The notes below the pieces were generated by a model. It saw nothing but the letters and a program-made list of their open reading frames with translations, made no database searches and was not told where the DNA came from. This document shows, piece by piece, positions 1-7,058 of a stretch of 12,726 nt of DNA. The stretch spans positions 1 to 12,726 of the forward strand of contig VGJG01000017.1 in the NCBI GenBank assembly GCA_016867615.1. The letters run 5' to 3'. Position 1 is the first letter of the stretch. Each line of letters begins with the position of its first letter. The position numbers and the translations under genes were made by a program. The DNA is from Candidatus Aminicenantota bacterium. Its GTDB lineage: Bacteria > Acidobacteriota > Aminicenantia > Aminicenantales > JAFGAV01.

Positions 1-149
1 ATGCCGACCTCCCCGTCGAGGACATGCTGCCCCTGCTGCCCATCCAGAACGGCGGGACGTCGGCCCGCCTGATCGCCGAGACGATCAAGTCCTATCTCGA
101 AGAGCGGGCGCCGCGCTACAAGGATTATCACCGGGCGTTGGGAAGCTGA
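1..149 (+). CDS. C-terminal end of an unrecognised protein (5' end outside window)
   Basis: An open frame runs in from the left edge with the first full codon at position 3 and stops at TGA 147-149, giving 48 visible residues. The tail is hydrophilic and probably helical, with the stretches LPIQNGGTSARLIAETIK and RYKDYHRALGS, and shows no membrane segment. I do not recognise the family from this fragment. Codon use is GC-rich at third positions like the neighbours, so it looks like a genuine gene end. It converges on the barrel gene whose stop lies 64 bp further on. No intrinsic terminator with a T tract is visible in that gap. The short ATG at position 1 is in another frame and is not a start. 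Confidence 0.6.
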   Translation, partial: ADLPVEDMLPLLPIQNGGTSARLIAETIKSYLEERAPRYKDYHRALGS

Positions 150-213
150 CGGGCGGCGCGCTCCCCGGACCGTGCGCCGAGGGCGTCCTCCGCTTCCGGC
201 CTGGGGGATTCCG

Positions 214-759
214 CTAGAATCTCACCGCCAGCCCGGCCCCGGCCTCAAGCCCCCCGACGTCGATCTCGAAGTCGGCGGGCTTCATCGGACAATAGGAATA
301 GCCGAGCCCGGCCTGAAGAAAGAACCCGCGCGCGACCCGGAGGAAAACCCCGACCTTGCCCACGCCCCCCAGTCCCGTTCGGCTCGCGACCCCGATGGCG
401 TTCGATTCCCTGAACAGACAGGCGAGCATTCCCGCCGAGGCGTACAGGGACACGGCGCCGGTCAGGAAGCGGTACCTGACCCCGAGGCCCAGGGGAATAA
501 GAGACAGATGCGTGTTCTCTTCGGTGTAGGTCAGCTTCCCGGAACGGGCGAGATAATCGCCCCCCGCCCAGAGGTCGAGGCGCCCGGTGAGGCTGATGCC
601 GATCTCCGCGCCGGCTTTGATCCCCGGTCCGTAGATCTCCCGGAAGGCGCTTTCCGCCGGCAGAAAAACCTGTCCCCGAAACGTGAGGTCGACGCCGGCC
701 CGGGCGGGCGCCGCGGCCAGGCAGGCCAAAGCCATTCCCCAGAAGGCCGTTTTTCTCAT
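214..759 (-). CDS. Small outer-membrane beta-barrel protein
   Basis: This 181-residue protein has a signal peptide (MRKTAFWGMALACLAAAPARA, cleavage expected after Ala21). The rest is alternating hydrophobic/polar strands rich in Gly and aromatic residues, such as GLDLWAGGDYL-like, GLGVRYRF and FFLQAGLGYSY segments. It ends in ...GLAVRF, and a C-terminal Phe is the usual outer-membrane assembly signal. The size fits an 8-to-10-strand barrel of the OmpA/OmpW-like 'outer membrane beta-barrel' type. No enzymatic motif is visible. The start is supported by a purine-rich GAGGGAGAT site about 5 nt upstream. It lies 21 bp downstream of the secreted metalloprotease gene on the same strand, so the two are probably co-transcribed. 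The precise function is unknown; structural, porin-like or surface-exposed roles are all possible. Confidence 0.8.
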   Translation of the reverse strand: MRKTAFWGMALACLAAAPARAGVDLTFRGQVFLPAESAFREIYGPGIKAGAEIGISLTGRLDLWAGGDYLARSGKLTYTEENTHLSLIPLGLGVRYRFLTGAVSLYASAGMLACLFRESNAIGVASRTGLGGVGKVGVFLRVARGFFLQAGLGYSYCPMKPADFEIDVGGLEAGAGLAVRF

Positions 760-780
760 GGTCGATCTCCCTCGTTCTCT

Positions 781-2625
781 TCATTGCACGGCCAGGACGG
801 CCGGCTCTCCCTCGCGCTCCTCGTCGTTGACCGCCACGATCCAGTAGACGTAGACGCCGTCCTTATCGACCTTTCGGTGCCGGAACTCGAAGACATCGGA
901 CCCGTAAATGGCCAGCATTTTCTTCTCCGCCTCCCCGACGAGATAGACCGCGTACTTAACGATGTCCTCATTGTCCGGGTTCGCTTCCCAGGTCAAGACG
1001 TTGATGTATTCCGCCTGGCTGAGCGACCGGTTGAGCACCTTGACCCCCCGAGCGTTCCGGGGGGAGTAGATGCGCCTCTGGAAATCGGCCGTGATCGATT
1101 TGCTGCCGTCCATGGTGATCGACACGGGGTTGGCCGCGCCCGTGGCATTGCCGCTCCAGCCGAGGAAGTCATAATGGATGTGGGGCTGGGCGGTAACCTG
1201 GACGACCGAGCCGGGAGGATAGGAGTAGTTGCCGGGCGCGGGGACGGTCGTCCCGCCCTCCGTGGCCCGGATCGTCAGCCAGTAATCCCCGCTCGATTCG
1301 GCCCGGTAATTCGAAACGATCCCCCTCGTTTCGCGTAAAGTCCGGGCGTTGTCCCCGTCGGCCGCTTCGCCGGTGAAAGCGCCGCGGTGGCTGATGAGGG
1401 GGCTGGAGAAATGAGCGACGCGGGTGACCGCGTTCCCGTCCCACATGTCCGTATAGGACATCACCGAGCAGTAGCGGAGGCCGTCGTCGCCGACCCATCG
1501 CCAGCCCGCGGAGTAGGAATAGATGCCGGGACCGGGTTGTTCGTTCTGATTCTTACGGTGATGGCAGCCGAGGTTGTGGCCCAATTCGTGTATGAAGGTG
1601 TATCCGGATTGAGCCTGCCGGACCCGGACCAGGGAAAAAGCGCGGTCGGGCCGGCCGGCCGGGTTGGTCAGGAGCCAGGCCAGCCCCCCGACGTCGTCCA
1701 CATCGGCCAGGAAGTTCACCATGTCGGCGCCGTGGAGGTTCCGCCAGCCGTGGATCTCGTCCATGTAGCCGTCGTTGGTATAGGTCAGACGGTCGAGGTC
1801 GGTGTAGGATGACCCCGACTCCTGGTAATCGACCTGAGTGGAATAGATCAACCGCAACAGGATGCCCGCGTTGCTGTTGTCCAGGGCCAGCTGGGACTGC
1901 TGCATGGTCTGGGCGATCACCAGGTTGATCCCGCCACGGCTCGAGGCGTAAACGGCGGCCGCGGACGTGTAAACGATCATGAGGTCGATATTCACCTCCG
2001 CGGCGTCCGACTCCGGGCCGAACGGTCCGGCGGCCCGGGCGGAGGCGGCCGGGAGGCCGTCTTCCCTGGGGAGGAGCGGCGCGCCGCCCTCGAGCTCCGA
2101 CCGACGCGCGGCCGGAGAGTCGACCTCCCGGACGACGTGCCGGCCGCGCCCCGGGTCGGGCTCAAGCTCGAACCTCAGGCCCCATTCCGGAATGTCCAGG
2201 AGACCCAGGGCGAAGCCGTCGCCCGTGGACACGATCAGATAGGCGAACCCGAACCCCTCGACGGAGGCCCGGAAAGAAAAGACCCCGTTGACGTCCGTGC
2301 CCGTCTTGTCCAGGACGGCGGTGAAGGACCGCCCCTCGAAGGGCGCGACCGTGATCCGCATTCCGGGCTTGACCAGCCTTTCCTCGAAAAAGCGGGGATG
2401 GACTTCGACGGTCCGGGAGCGGAGGGTCCCCGGCGGGGACTCGTCCGTGCCCGGAGCCTCTTCGCCGGCGGAAGCGAAGAACGGCACGGTCCCTTCTCCT
2501 TCCCATCGGCTCTGGGAAAAGCTCTCCGTCAGGGAAAGCGCGTTGAATAAAAAGAAGAACGCCAACAGGACGAGCGGCGCCGTGACGAACGATCGCCGCG
2601 TCGAAGCGCTGCCTCTCATGTGCAT
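781..2625 (-). CDS. Secreted zinc metalloprotease (metzincin, M12-like) with InlB B-type repeat and Fn3-like tail
   Basis: The protein has 614 residues from the chosen start. It begins with a signal peptide (hydrophobic core APLVLLAFFFLFNALSL), followed by a propeptide-like region to about residue 205 and a reprolysin-type catalytic domain at about 210-440. The zinc site HELGHNLGCHH is at about 346-356: His346, His350 and His356 would bind zinc and Glu347 would be the catalytic base. CSVMSY at about 386-391 is the Met-turn that defines metzincins. Residues 448-516 (GSVVQVTAQP, YDFLGWSG, ITADFQ) match the divergent InlB B-repeat pattern, and the last 90 residues resemble a fibronectin III domain. 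In-frame ATGs lie at 2634, 2631, 2625 and 2619. The GAGGG site at 2635-2639 directly abuts the first and is 9 nt from 2625, so I chose 2625. It probably acts outside the cell or at the surface on proteins; the substrate is unknown. Confidence 0.85.
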   Translation of the reverse strand: MHMRGSASTRRSFVTAPLVLLAFFFLFNALSLTESFSQSRWEGEGTVPFFASAGEEAPGTDESPPGTLRSRTVEVHPRFFEERLVKPGMRITVAPFEGRSFTAVLDKTGTDVNGVFSFRASVEGFGFAYLIVSTGDGFALGLLDIPEWGLRFELEPDPGRGRHVVREVDSPAARRSELEGGAPLLPREDGLPAASARAAGPFGPESDAAEVNIDLMIVYTSAAAVYASSRGGINLVIAQTMQQSQLALDNSNAGILLRLIYSTQVDYQESGSSYTDLDRLTYTNDGYMDEIHGWRNLHGADMVNFLADVDDVGGLAWLLTNPAGRPDRAFSLVRVRQAQSGYTFIHELGHNLGCHHRKNQNEQPGPGIYSYSAGWRWVGDDGLRYCSVMSYTDMWDGNAVTRVAHFSSPLISHRGAFTGEAADGDNARTLRETRGIVSNYRAESSGDYWLTIRATEGGTTVPAPGNYSYPPGSVVQVTAQPHIHYDFLGWSGNATGAANPVSITMDGSKSITADFQRRIYSPRNARGVKVLNRSLSQAEYINVLTWEANPDNEDIVKYAVYLVGEAEKKMLAIYGSDVFEFRHRKVDKDGVYVYWIVAVNDEEREGEPAVLAVQ

Positions 2626-2749
2626 CTTCATCATCCCTCGTATAGCAGATTTTTTCGTTCCCGTCCATGAATTTCAGTTCCCGGATGCGCGCCCCGCCTG
2701 GCCGCCCGCCCCCGCGTCTCGGGAGATCGCTCCCCGCCGGGGCCTCCGC

Positions 2750-4144
2750 CTAAAAATCCCGGTCGGTGATCTTCTTTTCCTGGAAGGCTCCCCATTTGTT
2801 CAGGAGGGGGCGGACCTCATCGGCCCTGCCCACGACCACCAGGACGAAACCCTCCCCCGGGAGAAGCCGGGCTGCGGCTTCTCCGACCGATCGGGGCGCG
2901 GCCGTTTTGACGGCCTCCAGGTAGCGGTCGTAAAAATCGAAACCCAGTCCGTAAAAGGCCAGACGGGCGACGGCCGTCGCCTTGTGGGTGTTGGACTCGA
3001 GCGACAGCGGGAACTGGCCCAGGATGTAATTGCGGCCGCTCTCGACCTCCTCATCCCCGAATCCCTGCGAGCGCGCCGCGGCGAGCTGCTCCAGGGTGAT
3101 GTCCAGCATTTCGCCGATCTTTTCGTTCCTGGTGTAGGAGCTGACCGTGGCCAAGCCTCCGGCCCGCCAGCTGTCGAAGGAGCTCGAGGCGCCGTAAGTC
3201 AAGCCGCGCTTAATGCGCAGCTCGGTGTTGAGGCGCGAGGTGAAGCGTCCCCCGAACAGGGTGTTCATGATCGATGCCTGGGGAAAAACCCCATCCCCGA
3301 CGCCGTATCCCGGCGCGCCCAGGATAAAATACGCCTGCGTGGCATCCGGCTTGTCCACGAGCAGCAATTTTTTCTCCCGCGGCTCGGGGAGGGGGGGAAG
3401 GTCCGGCACGCGGCGGGGAGTCTCCGGATTTTTCCAGGAGCCCAGGGTCTTGCCCAGCAAGGACTCAAGTTCCTTGCGGCCGATGTCTCCCACGATAGCG
3501 GCCACAGCCCCCTCAGGCCTGTAATGCTCGGCGTGGAAGCGGCGCACATCGCCGGCGGACATCCGGCTCAGGCTGCTCTGGGTGCCGGAGGCGAGCCGTC
3601 CGAGGGGATGGGAGCCGAAATAGGCCTTCTGGAAATACAGGCGGACGGCCTGCATGGGGTTGTCCTTGGCCGCGGCCAGGGCGTCCGCCCTCCGCGCCCG
3701 CTCCCGGGCGAACTCCTCCTCGGGAAAGACGGCCGCGGCGAGGGACTCCGCGACGAGCGCCGCCAGGCGGGGAAAATGCTCGGACAGGCCGAAAGCGCTG
3801 ACCTGGGCGTACTCGGCCGCGGCGCTGACGCGCAGGGCGGCGCCCATGAAGTCAAGCTCCTCGGCAATGGACTCGGCGCTCAGGGCCGATGTTCCCTTGA
3901 GCACGAGCTCGGCCGTCAACCCGGCCAGCCCCTCGAGCTCCTCCGACTCAAAAGCCGTTCCCGCGCCGGGGATGAGCAGGCGGAAGCTGACCAGGGGCAG
4001 GTCCCGGTTGGGGACATGGTAAACGCTCAGGCCGTTCGGAAGAACGATCTTTTCCGGGGCGGGCAGCGTGGCCCCCGCGCCCGTCGCGGCCAGGAAGAGG
4101 ACGGCACCCAGCGCACCCGCGGCGAAAACAATCCGGCGGTTCAT
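2750..4144 (-). CDS. M16 peptidase-family protein, non-zinc subunit (R/Y-pair subunit)
   Basis: This 464-residue protein starts with a signal peptide (MNRRIVFAAGALGAVLFLAATGAGA). It has the M16 fold hallmarks: EKIVLPNGLSVY near the N terminus, LDFMGAALRVSA, HYRPEGAVAAIVGDI around 207-221, and the C-terminal-half segment NTLFGGRFTSRLNTELRIKRGLTYG. At the place of the zinc motif HxxEH it reads GLAGLTAELVLKG, so all three motif residues are absent and it should not bind the catalytic zinc. It keeps the substrate-binding Arg/Tyr pair with the 7-residue spacing known from insulysin (Arg310, Tyr317). This is the division of labour known for two-gene M16B peptidases, so it most likely forms a heterodimer with the upstream gene product in the periplasm. 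Its ATG overlaps the stop of that gene (ATGA, 4141-4144), which suggests translational coupling and a matched subunit ratio. Confidence 0.88.
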   Translation of the reverse strand: MNRRIVFAAGALGAVLFLAATGAGATLPAPEKIVLPNGLSVYHVPNRDLPLVSFRLLIPGAGTAFESEELEGLAGLTAELVLKGTSALSAESIAEELDFMGAALRVSAAAEYAQVSAFGLSEHFPRLAALVAESLAAAVFPEEEFARERARRADALAAAKDNPMQAVRLYFQKAYFGSHPLGRLASGTQSSLSRMSAGDVRRFHAEHYRPEGAVAAIVGDIGRKELESLLGKTLGSWKNPETPRRVPDLPPLPEPREKKLLLVDKPDATQAYFILGAPGYGVGDGVFPQASIMNTLFGGRFTSRLNTELRIKRGLTYGASSSFDSWRAGGLATVSSYTRNEKIGEMLDITLEQLAAARSQGFGDEEVESGRNYILGQFPLSLESNTHKATAVARLAFYGLGFDFYDRYLEAVKTAAPRSVGEAAARLLPGEGFVLVVVGRADEVRPLLNKWGAFQEKKITDRDF

Positions 4145-5466
4145 CGGTCACCTCCCCGGGGGATGAGCTTGCCCACGGTCTTCTTGTCCGGGGCGAGATA
4201 CCGGACGGCGGCCTCCTTGACTTTATCCGGGCTCAGACCGTCATATCGGCTCATGATGGAGAACGCCTGTTCGTAGCTCCCGTAGAGGAGCTCGGCCAGG
4301 CCCAGGAGATGGGCCTGGCCGGAGATCGTCTGCAGCCCGGCGTAGAAATCGCTGCGGATGATGTTCAGGGCTTTCTTGAATTCCCGATCCGACAGCCCCT
4401 CCGACCGCAGCCGGTCCAGCTCCTCCTCGATCACGGCCGCCACTCTGTCGAGGTCCGCGCCCGGGCGGGGCTTGACCTGGACGGCGAACAGGAGGGGGTC
4501 GATCGTTTCCTGCATCCCTCCCCCCACAGCCAGGGCTATCTTCTCCTCGCGCACGAGGCGGCGGTAGAGGCGGCTGCTCTCCCCGTCGAGGAGCGCTTTC
4601 TCCAGGACGGCCATGGCCGGGTAGTCTTCCCCGCGGCAGGCCGGAGCGTGGTAGGCCATGAGGAACGAGGGCGCCTGAGCTTCCTTGCGGATGACCGTCA
4701 GGCGCGGCCCGAGCTGCTCGGGCTCGACGGTCACGACGGGCGGCGGCGGGGGGGAGGGGGGGATCGGTCCGTAGTGTTTCTTAATGAGCTCCAGGGCGGA
4801 GCCGGAATCGAAATCGCCGACCACGACCAGCACGGCGTTGTTGGGAGCGTAGAAGGTCCGGTAGTACTGCAGGAGGTCCTCGCGGCGCCAGCTCAAGATG
4901 TCGCTCATCCAGCCGATGACGCTCCAGTGATAGGGATGGGCCATGACGGCCGTCGCCTGGACGGATTCGGCCAGCAGCCCTTCGTTGTTGTTCTCGACGG
5001 CCATGCGCCTCTCCGAGGCGACGACGCCCCGCTCGGACTCGAAGACCTCGGGGTCGAACAGAAGGCCCTGCATGCGGTCGGCCTCGAGGTCGATCATGGC
5101 CTCCAGGGCCGAGGCCGGGAACCAGTCGGTATAGGCGGTCACGTCCTCCGAGGTCCAGGCGTTGTTCGCCCCGCCGCTGAACTCCATGACCCGGTCGAAT
5201 TCGCCCGGCCCGTAACGGGCCGTTCCGTTGAACATCATGTGTTCCAGGAAATGCGACAGTCCGGTGATCCCCGGCCGCTCGTTGCGCGACCCGACGCGGA
5301 AGAAGGTGTAGTAAGCCACGTTGGGGATGTCGCGGTCCTCGAGGAACAGGACCTTGAGCCCGTTGTCCAGGGTGTGGACGCGCACGTCCTCCTTGCGAAA
5401 GGCGGCCTGGAGCACGGAGACGATAAGGACGACGGCCAGAGCCGTCCGAGCACATCGGCTGCACAT
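4141..5466 (-). CDS. M16 zinc peptidase, catalytic subunit
   Basis: This 441-residue insulinase-family peptidase has an N-terminal signal sequence (core TALAVVLIVSVLQAA). It carries HFLEH at 72-76: His72 and His76 would be zinc ligands and Glu75 the catalytic base. Glu152, in VVASERRM, lies 76 residues after His76 as expected for the third ligand. Other family segments are TLDNGLKVLFLED, NNAWTSEDVTAYTDW and YYRTFYAPNNAVLVVVGDFD. The second half has Arg306 (LVREEKIALAV), but Ala313 stands where the Tyr of the R/Y pair belongs. It is therefore probably incomplete without its downstream partner. The frame stays open to 5685, but the ATG at 5466 is preceded by CCGGAGGTG and starts a signal peptide, whereas the longer version would run over the divergent gene. 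It is the first gene of the minus-strand envelope block. Confidence 0.92.
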   Translation of the reverse strand: MCSRCARTALAVVLIVSVLQAAFRKEDVRVHTLDNGLKVLFLEDRDIPNVAYYTFFRVGSRNERPGITGLSHFLEHMMFNGTARYGPGEFDRVMEFSGGANNAWTSEDVTAYTDWFPASALEAMIDLEADRMQGLLFDPEVFESERGVVASERRMAVENNNEGLLAESVQATAVMAHPYHWSVIGWMSDILSWRREDLLQYYRTFYAPNNAVLVVVGDFDSGSALELIKKHYGPIPPSPPPPPVVTVEPEQLGPRLTVIRKEAQAPSFLMAYHAPACRGEDYPAMAVLEKALLDGESSRLYRRLVREEKIALAVGGGMQETIDPLLFAVQVKPRPGADLDRVAAVIEEELDRLRSEGLSDREFKKALNIIRSDFYAGLQTISGQAHLLGLAELLYGSYEQAFSIMSRYDGLSPDKVKEAAVRYLAPDKKTVGKLIPRGGDR

Positions 5467-5471
5467 GAATT

Positions 5472-5480
5472 CACCTCCGG
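5472..5480 (-). promoter_or_regulatory. Shine-Dalgarno site fixing the M16 catalytic subunit start
   Basis: The minus strand reads CCGGAGGTG followed by AATTC and the ATG at 5466. This near-perfect ribosome binding site with about 7 nt from GGAGG to the start decides against the longer open frame. Confidence 0.8.
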
Positions 5481-5489
5481 AAAGGGGAC

Positions 5490-5518
5490 AGCATATCACT
5501 TGCCGACGGGGAGGACAA
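5490..5518 (-). promoter_or_regulatory. Predicted sigma-70-type promoter for the M16 pair
   Basis: On the minus strand TTGTCC (5518-5513) is separated by 17 nt from TATGCT (5495-5490). Each hexamer matches 4 of 6 consensus bases with ideal spacing. Transcription would start near 5483 and leave a leader of about 17 nt containing the ribosome binding site. It is a prediction from pattern and position only. Confidence 0.4.
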
Positions 5519-5551
5519 ATTCCACGGCGGCAGCAGCCCGGAAACGCGGAA

Positions 5552-5566
5552 GCGCCGTGACGGCGC
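5552..5566. promoter_or_regulatory. Inverted repeat between divergent promoters, possible operator
   Basis: GCGCCGTGACGGCGC is a perfect 6-bp inverted repeat with a 3-nt centre. It sits between the two predicted divergent promoters, about 30 bp upstream of the plus-strand -35 box. It could be a regulator site, but short GC palindromes are common in DNA this GC-rich. Confidence 0.2.
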
Positions 5567-5594
5567 GGCCGGTCTGAGAGCCGGGGAAAAAAAC

Positions 5595-5623
5595 TTGCCC
5601 AGTCCGGCCGACCCGCGCATAAT
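5595..5623 (+). promoter_or_regulatory. Predicted sigma-70-type promoter for the sulfatase-like gene
   Basis: TTGCCC (5595-5600) and CATAAT (5618-5623) are separated by exactly 17 nt, matching 4 of 6 and 5 of 6 consensus bases. The predicted transcript start near 5630 gives a leader of only about 12 nt before the ATG at 5643. That is consistent with the lack of a strong Shine-Dalgarno site there. Confidence 0.5.
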
Positions 5624-5642
5624 GTAAGAGAGCCGGGCCAAT

Positions 5643-7043
5643 ATGAACAAACCGAAAAAGACTCCCCCGACCCGCGGCCCTGCATGCCTGAGGGTTCTTC
5701 TCGCCGCGGCGCTCGGAGCCCTCGTCCTGCTCCCCGCAGCCCGATGCCGCGGCCCGCTCGGGAAGAAGGGCATCATCCTCGTCGTCCTGGACTCGCTCCG
5801 CCGGGACCATCTCTCCCATTTCGGATACGAGCGCGCCGTCTCCCCCTTTCTCGACGGCCTGATGCGCGAGGGCATCCTCTTCCGGAACGCCTATGCCGCG
5901 GCTCCCCAGACAGTCCCCTCGGTCTCGTCGCTGATCACCGGCCTGTACCCCTATCGTCACGGCAGTCATTTCTTCAGCGAAGGACAGTCCTACCATCCCA
6001 CGCGGCCGGTCTCGGATGGAGGCCTGCCCCTGGTGAGGGAGGACAACCTTCTCCTCGCCGAGGCCTTCAAGGAAAAGGGCTACCGGACGGCGATGGCGAC
6101 CAGCAACCCGGGAGTCCGGGATATCTACGGCTTCGCCCAGGGCGTCGAACACTACAGGTACATCGACTGCTTCTCCGAGTCGGCCGCGGGCTTCTGCGAC
6201 GGCCTGGAGGTCAACAAGCTCCTCGCCGAGGACATCCTGCCCAAGGTCGAGGACGACGGATTTTTCATCTTTCTTCATTACATGGACGTCCATTATCCTT
6301 ATTATAAGCCGCATTCTTTCCGGGGACGGTTCATGGAATTCCGGGGGGAACCCTATTACCTCAACGGCCCGGCGCCCTCGCTCCCGGAAGAAGACCTCGC
6401 CTATTCCCAGGCCTGTTACGACGAGGGGATCGCCCATCAGGACGAGGTGCTCAAGGATCTGTTCGGCATCCTCGAAAGGTCGGGACGGCGTGAAGACACC
6501 CTGGTGGTCATCGTCTCGGACCACGGCGACGAATTCCTGGAGCACGGGGGGCTCGGCCACGGCACGACGTGCTACAACGAGCTCATCCACAGCTTCATCC
6601 TTCTCTCCAATCCGCGACTCGCCGCCCGGAGCGTGGAGACGCCCGTGAGCCTGGTGGACGTCTTCCCCACCCTCCTGGAGTGGGCGGGCATCAGGCCGCC
6701 GAAAAATATCGACGGCGTCTCCCTTCGCCGCCTCCTCACGGGCCGGGGAGGCGCCCCCTCCGGAAAACCCCGCGTTTTCATCAGCGAGCTCGGCGACATC
6801 AAAACTCTCATCGACGGCTCTCTCAAGTTCATTCACCACTTCAAGCGCGAAACGGCCGAACTTTACGACCTGGATGCCGATCCGGGGGAACGGGAAGACC
6901 TCTCCTCCCGGAAGCGGGAGGAAACAGTGCGCTCTACGGCGGAATTGAGGGTCCTCTTCCGGAAAATGGCCGTCAGTTACCTGGAGGGCCGCCTCGACGA
7001 GAAGGAGCGGCAAAACCTCCGGTCGCTGGGCTACATCCGCTGA
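5643..7043 (+). CDS. Membrane-anchored sulfatase/alkaline-phosphatase superfamily enzyme with Thr at the nucleophile position
   Basis: The protein has 466 residues. A positively charged start precedes a hydrophobic segment (CLRVLLAAALGALVLLPAA, about 15-33) that would act as signal peptide or membrane anchor; the Cys at 35 is preceded by Arg, so the lipobox is poor. The catalytic domain follows at about 43-400. Metal ligands are visible as Asp50 (LVVLDSLRRDHL), Asp293-His294 (VSDHGDEF) and His306 (GLGHGTT). The signature reads TVPSVSSLITGLYP from 90. The formylglycine Cys/Ser of true sulfatases is Thr90 and the following Arg is Val94, so a classical sulfatase is unlikely. Thr at this place is the nucleophile in relatives such as phosphoethanolamine transferases. 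TAELYDLDADPGEREDL (405-421) is the usual sulfatase C-terminal marker. The substrate is unknown; a phosphodiesterase, phosphatase or transferase is possible. Confidence 0.82.
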   Translation: MNKPKKTPPTRGPACLRVLLAAALGALVLLPAARCRGPLGKKGIILVVLDSLRRDHLSHFGYERAVSPFLDGLMREGILFRNAYAAAPQTVPSVSSLITGLYPYRHGSHFFSEGQSYHPTRPVSDGGLPLVREDNLLLAEAFKEKGYRTAMATSNPGVRDIYGFAQGVEHYRYIDCFSESAAGFCDGLEVNKLLAEDILPKVEDDGFFIFLHYMDVHYPYYKPHSFRGRFMEFRGEPYYLNGPAPSLPEEDLAYSQACYDEGIAHQDEVLKDLFGILERSGRREDTLVVIVSDHGDEFLEHGGLGHGTTCYNELIHSFILLSNPRLAARSVETPVSLVDVFPTLLEWAGIRPPKNIDGVSLRRLLTGRGGAPSGKPRVFISELGDIKTLIDGSLKFIHHFKRETAELYDLDADPGEREDLSSRKREETVRSTAELRVLFRKMAVSYLEGRLDEKERQNLRSLGYIR

Positions 7044-7058
7044 CGTCGAAGTCGCTCC

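Noticed and set aside
150..213. Terminator between the first partial gene and the barrel gene
   Set aside because: Only a 5-bp GGCGC/GCGCC pairing with a large loop and no T tract is visible.
2635..2749. Promoter or terminator between the M16 partner and the metalloprotease
   Set aside because: A CCCCGGCGGGG-type hairpin lacks a T tract. TATAC next to the ribosome binding site would start transcription too late and has no -35 partner at proper spacing.
2288..4276. Plus-strand open frame of 662 codons
   Set aside because: It lies antisense to the M16 partner and part of the metalloprotease, both of which have clear family motifs. The translation has low-complexity Gly/Arg/Ala composition and no recognisable motif, as expected for a GC-rich mirror frame.
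4309..5577. Plus-strand open frame of 422 codons
   Set aside because: Antisense to the zinc M16 peptidase; no motifs, no ribosome binding site.
5467..5685. N-terminal extension of the zinc M16 peptidase to 5685
   Set aside because: It would bury the signal peptide, ignore a strong ribosome binding site, and overlap the promoter and start of the divergent gene.
5496..7013. Minus-strand open frame of 505 codons
   Set aside because: Antisense to the sulfatase-like gene, whose metal-binding motifs prove the plus-strand frame.
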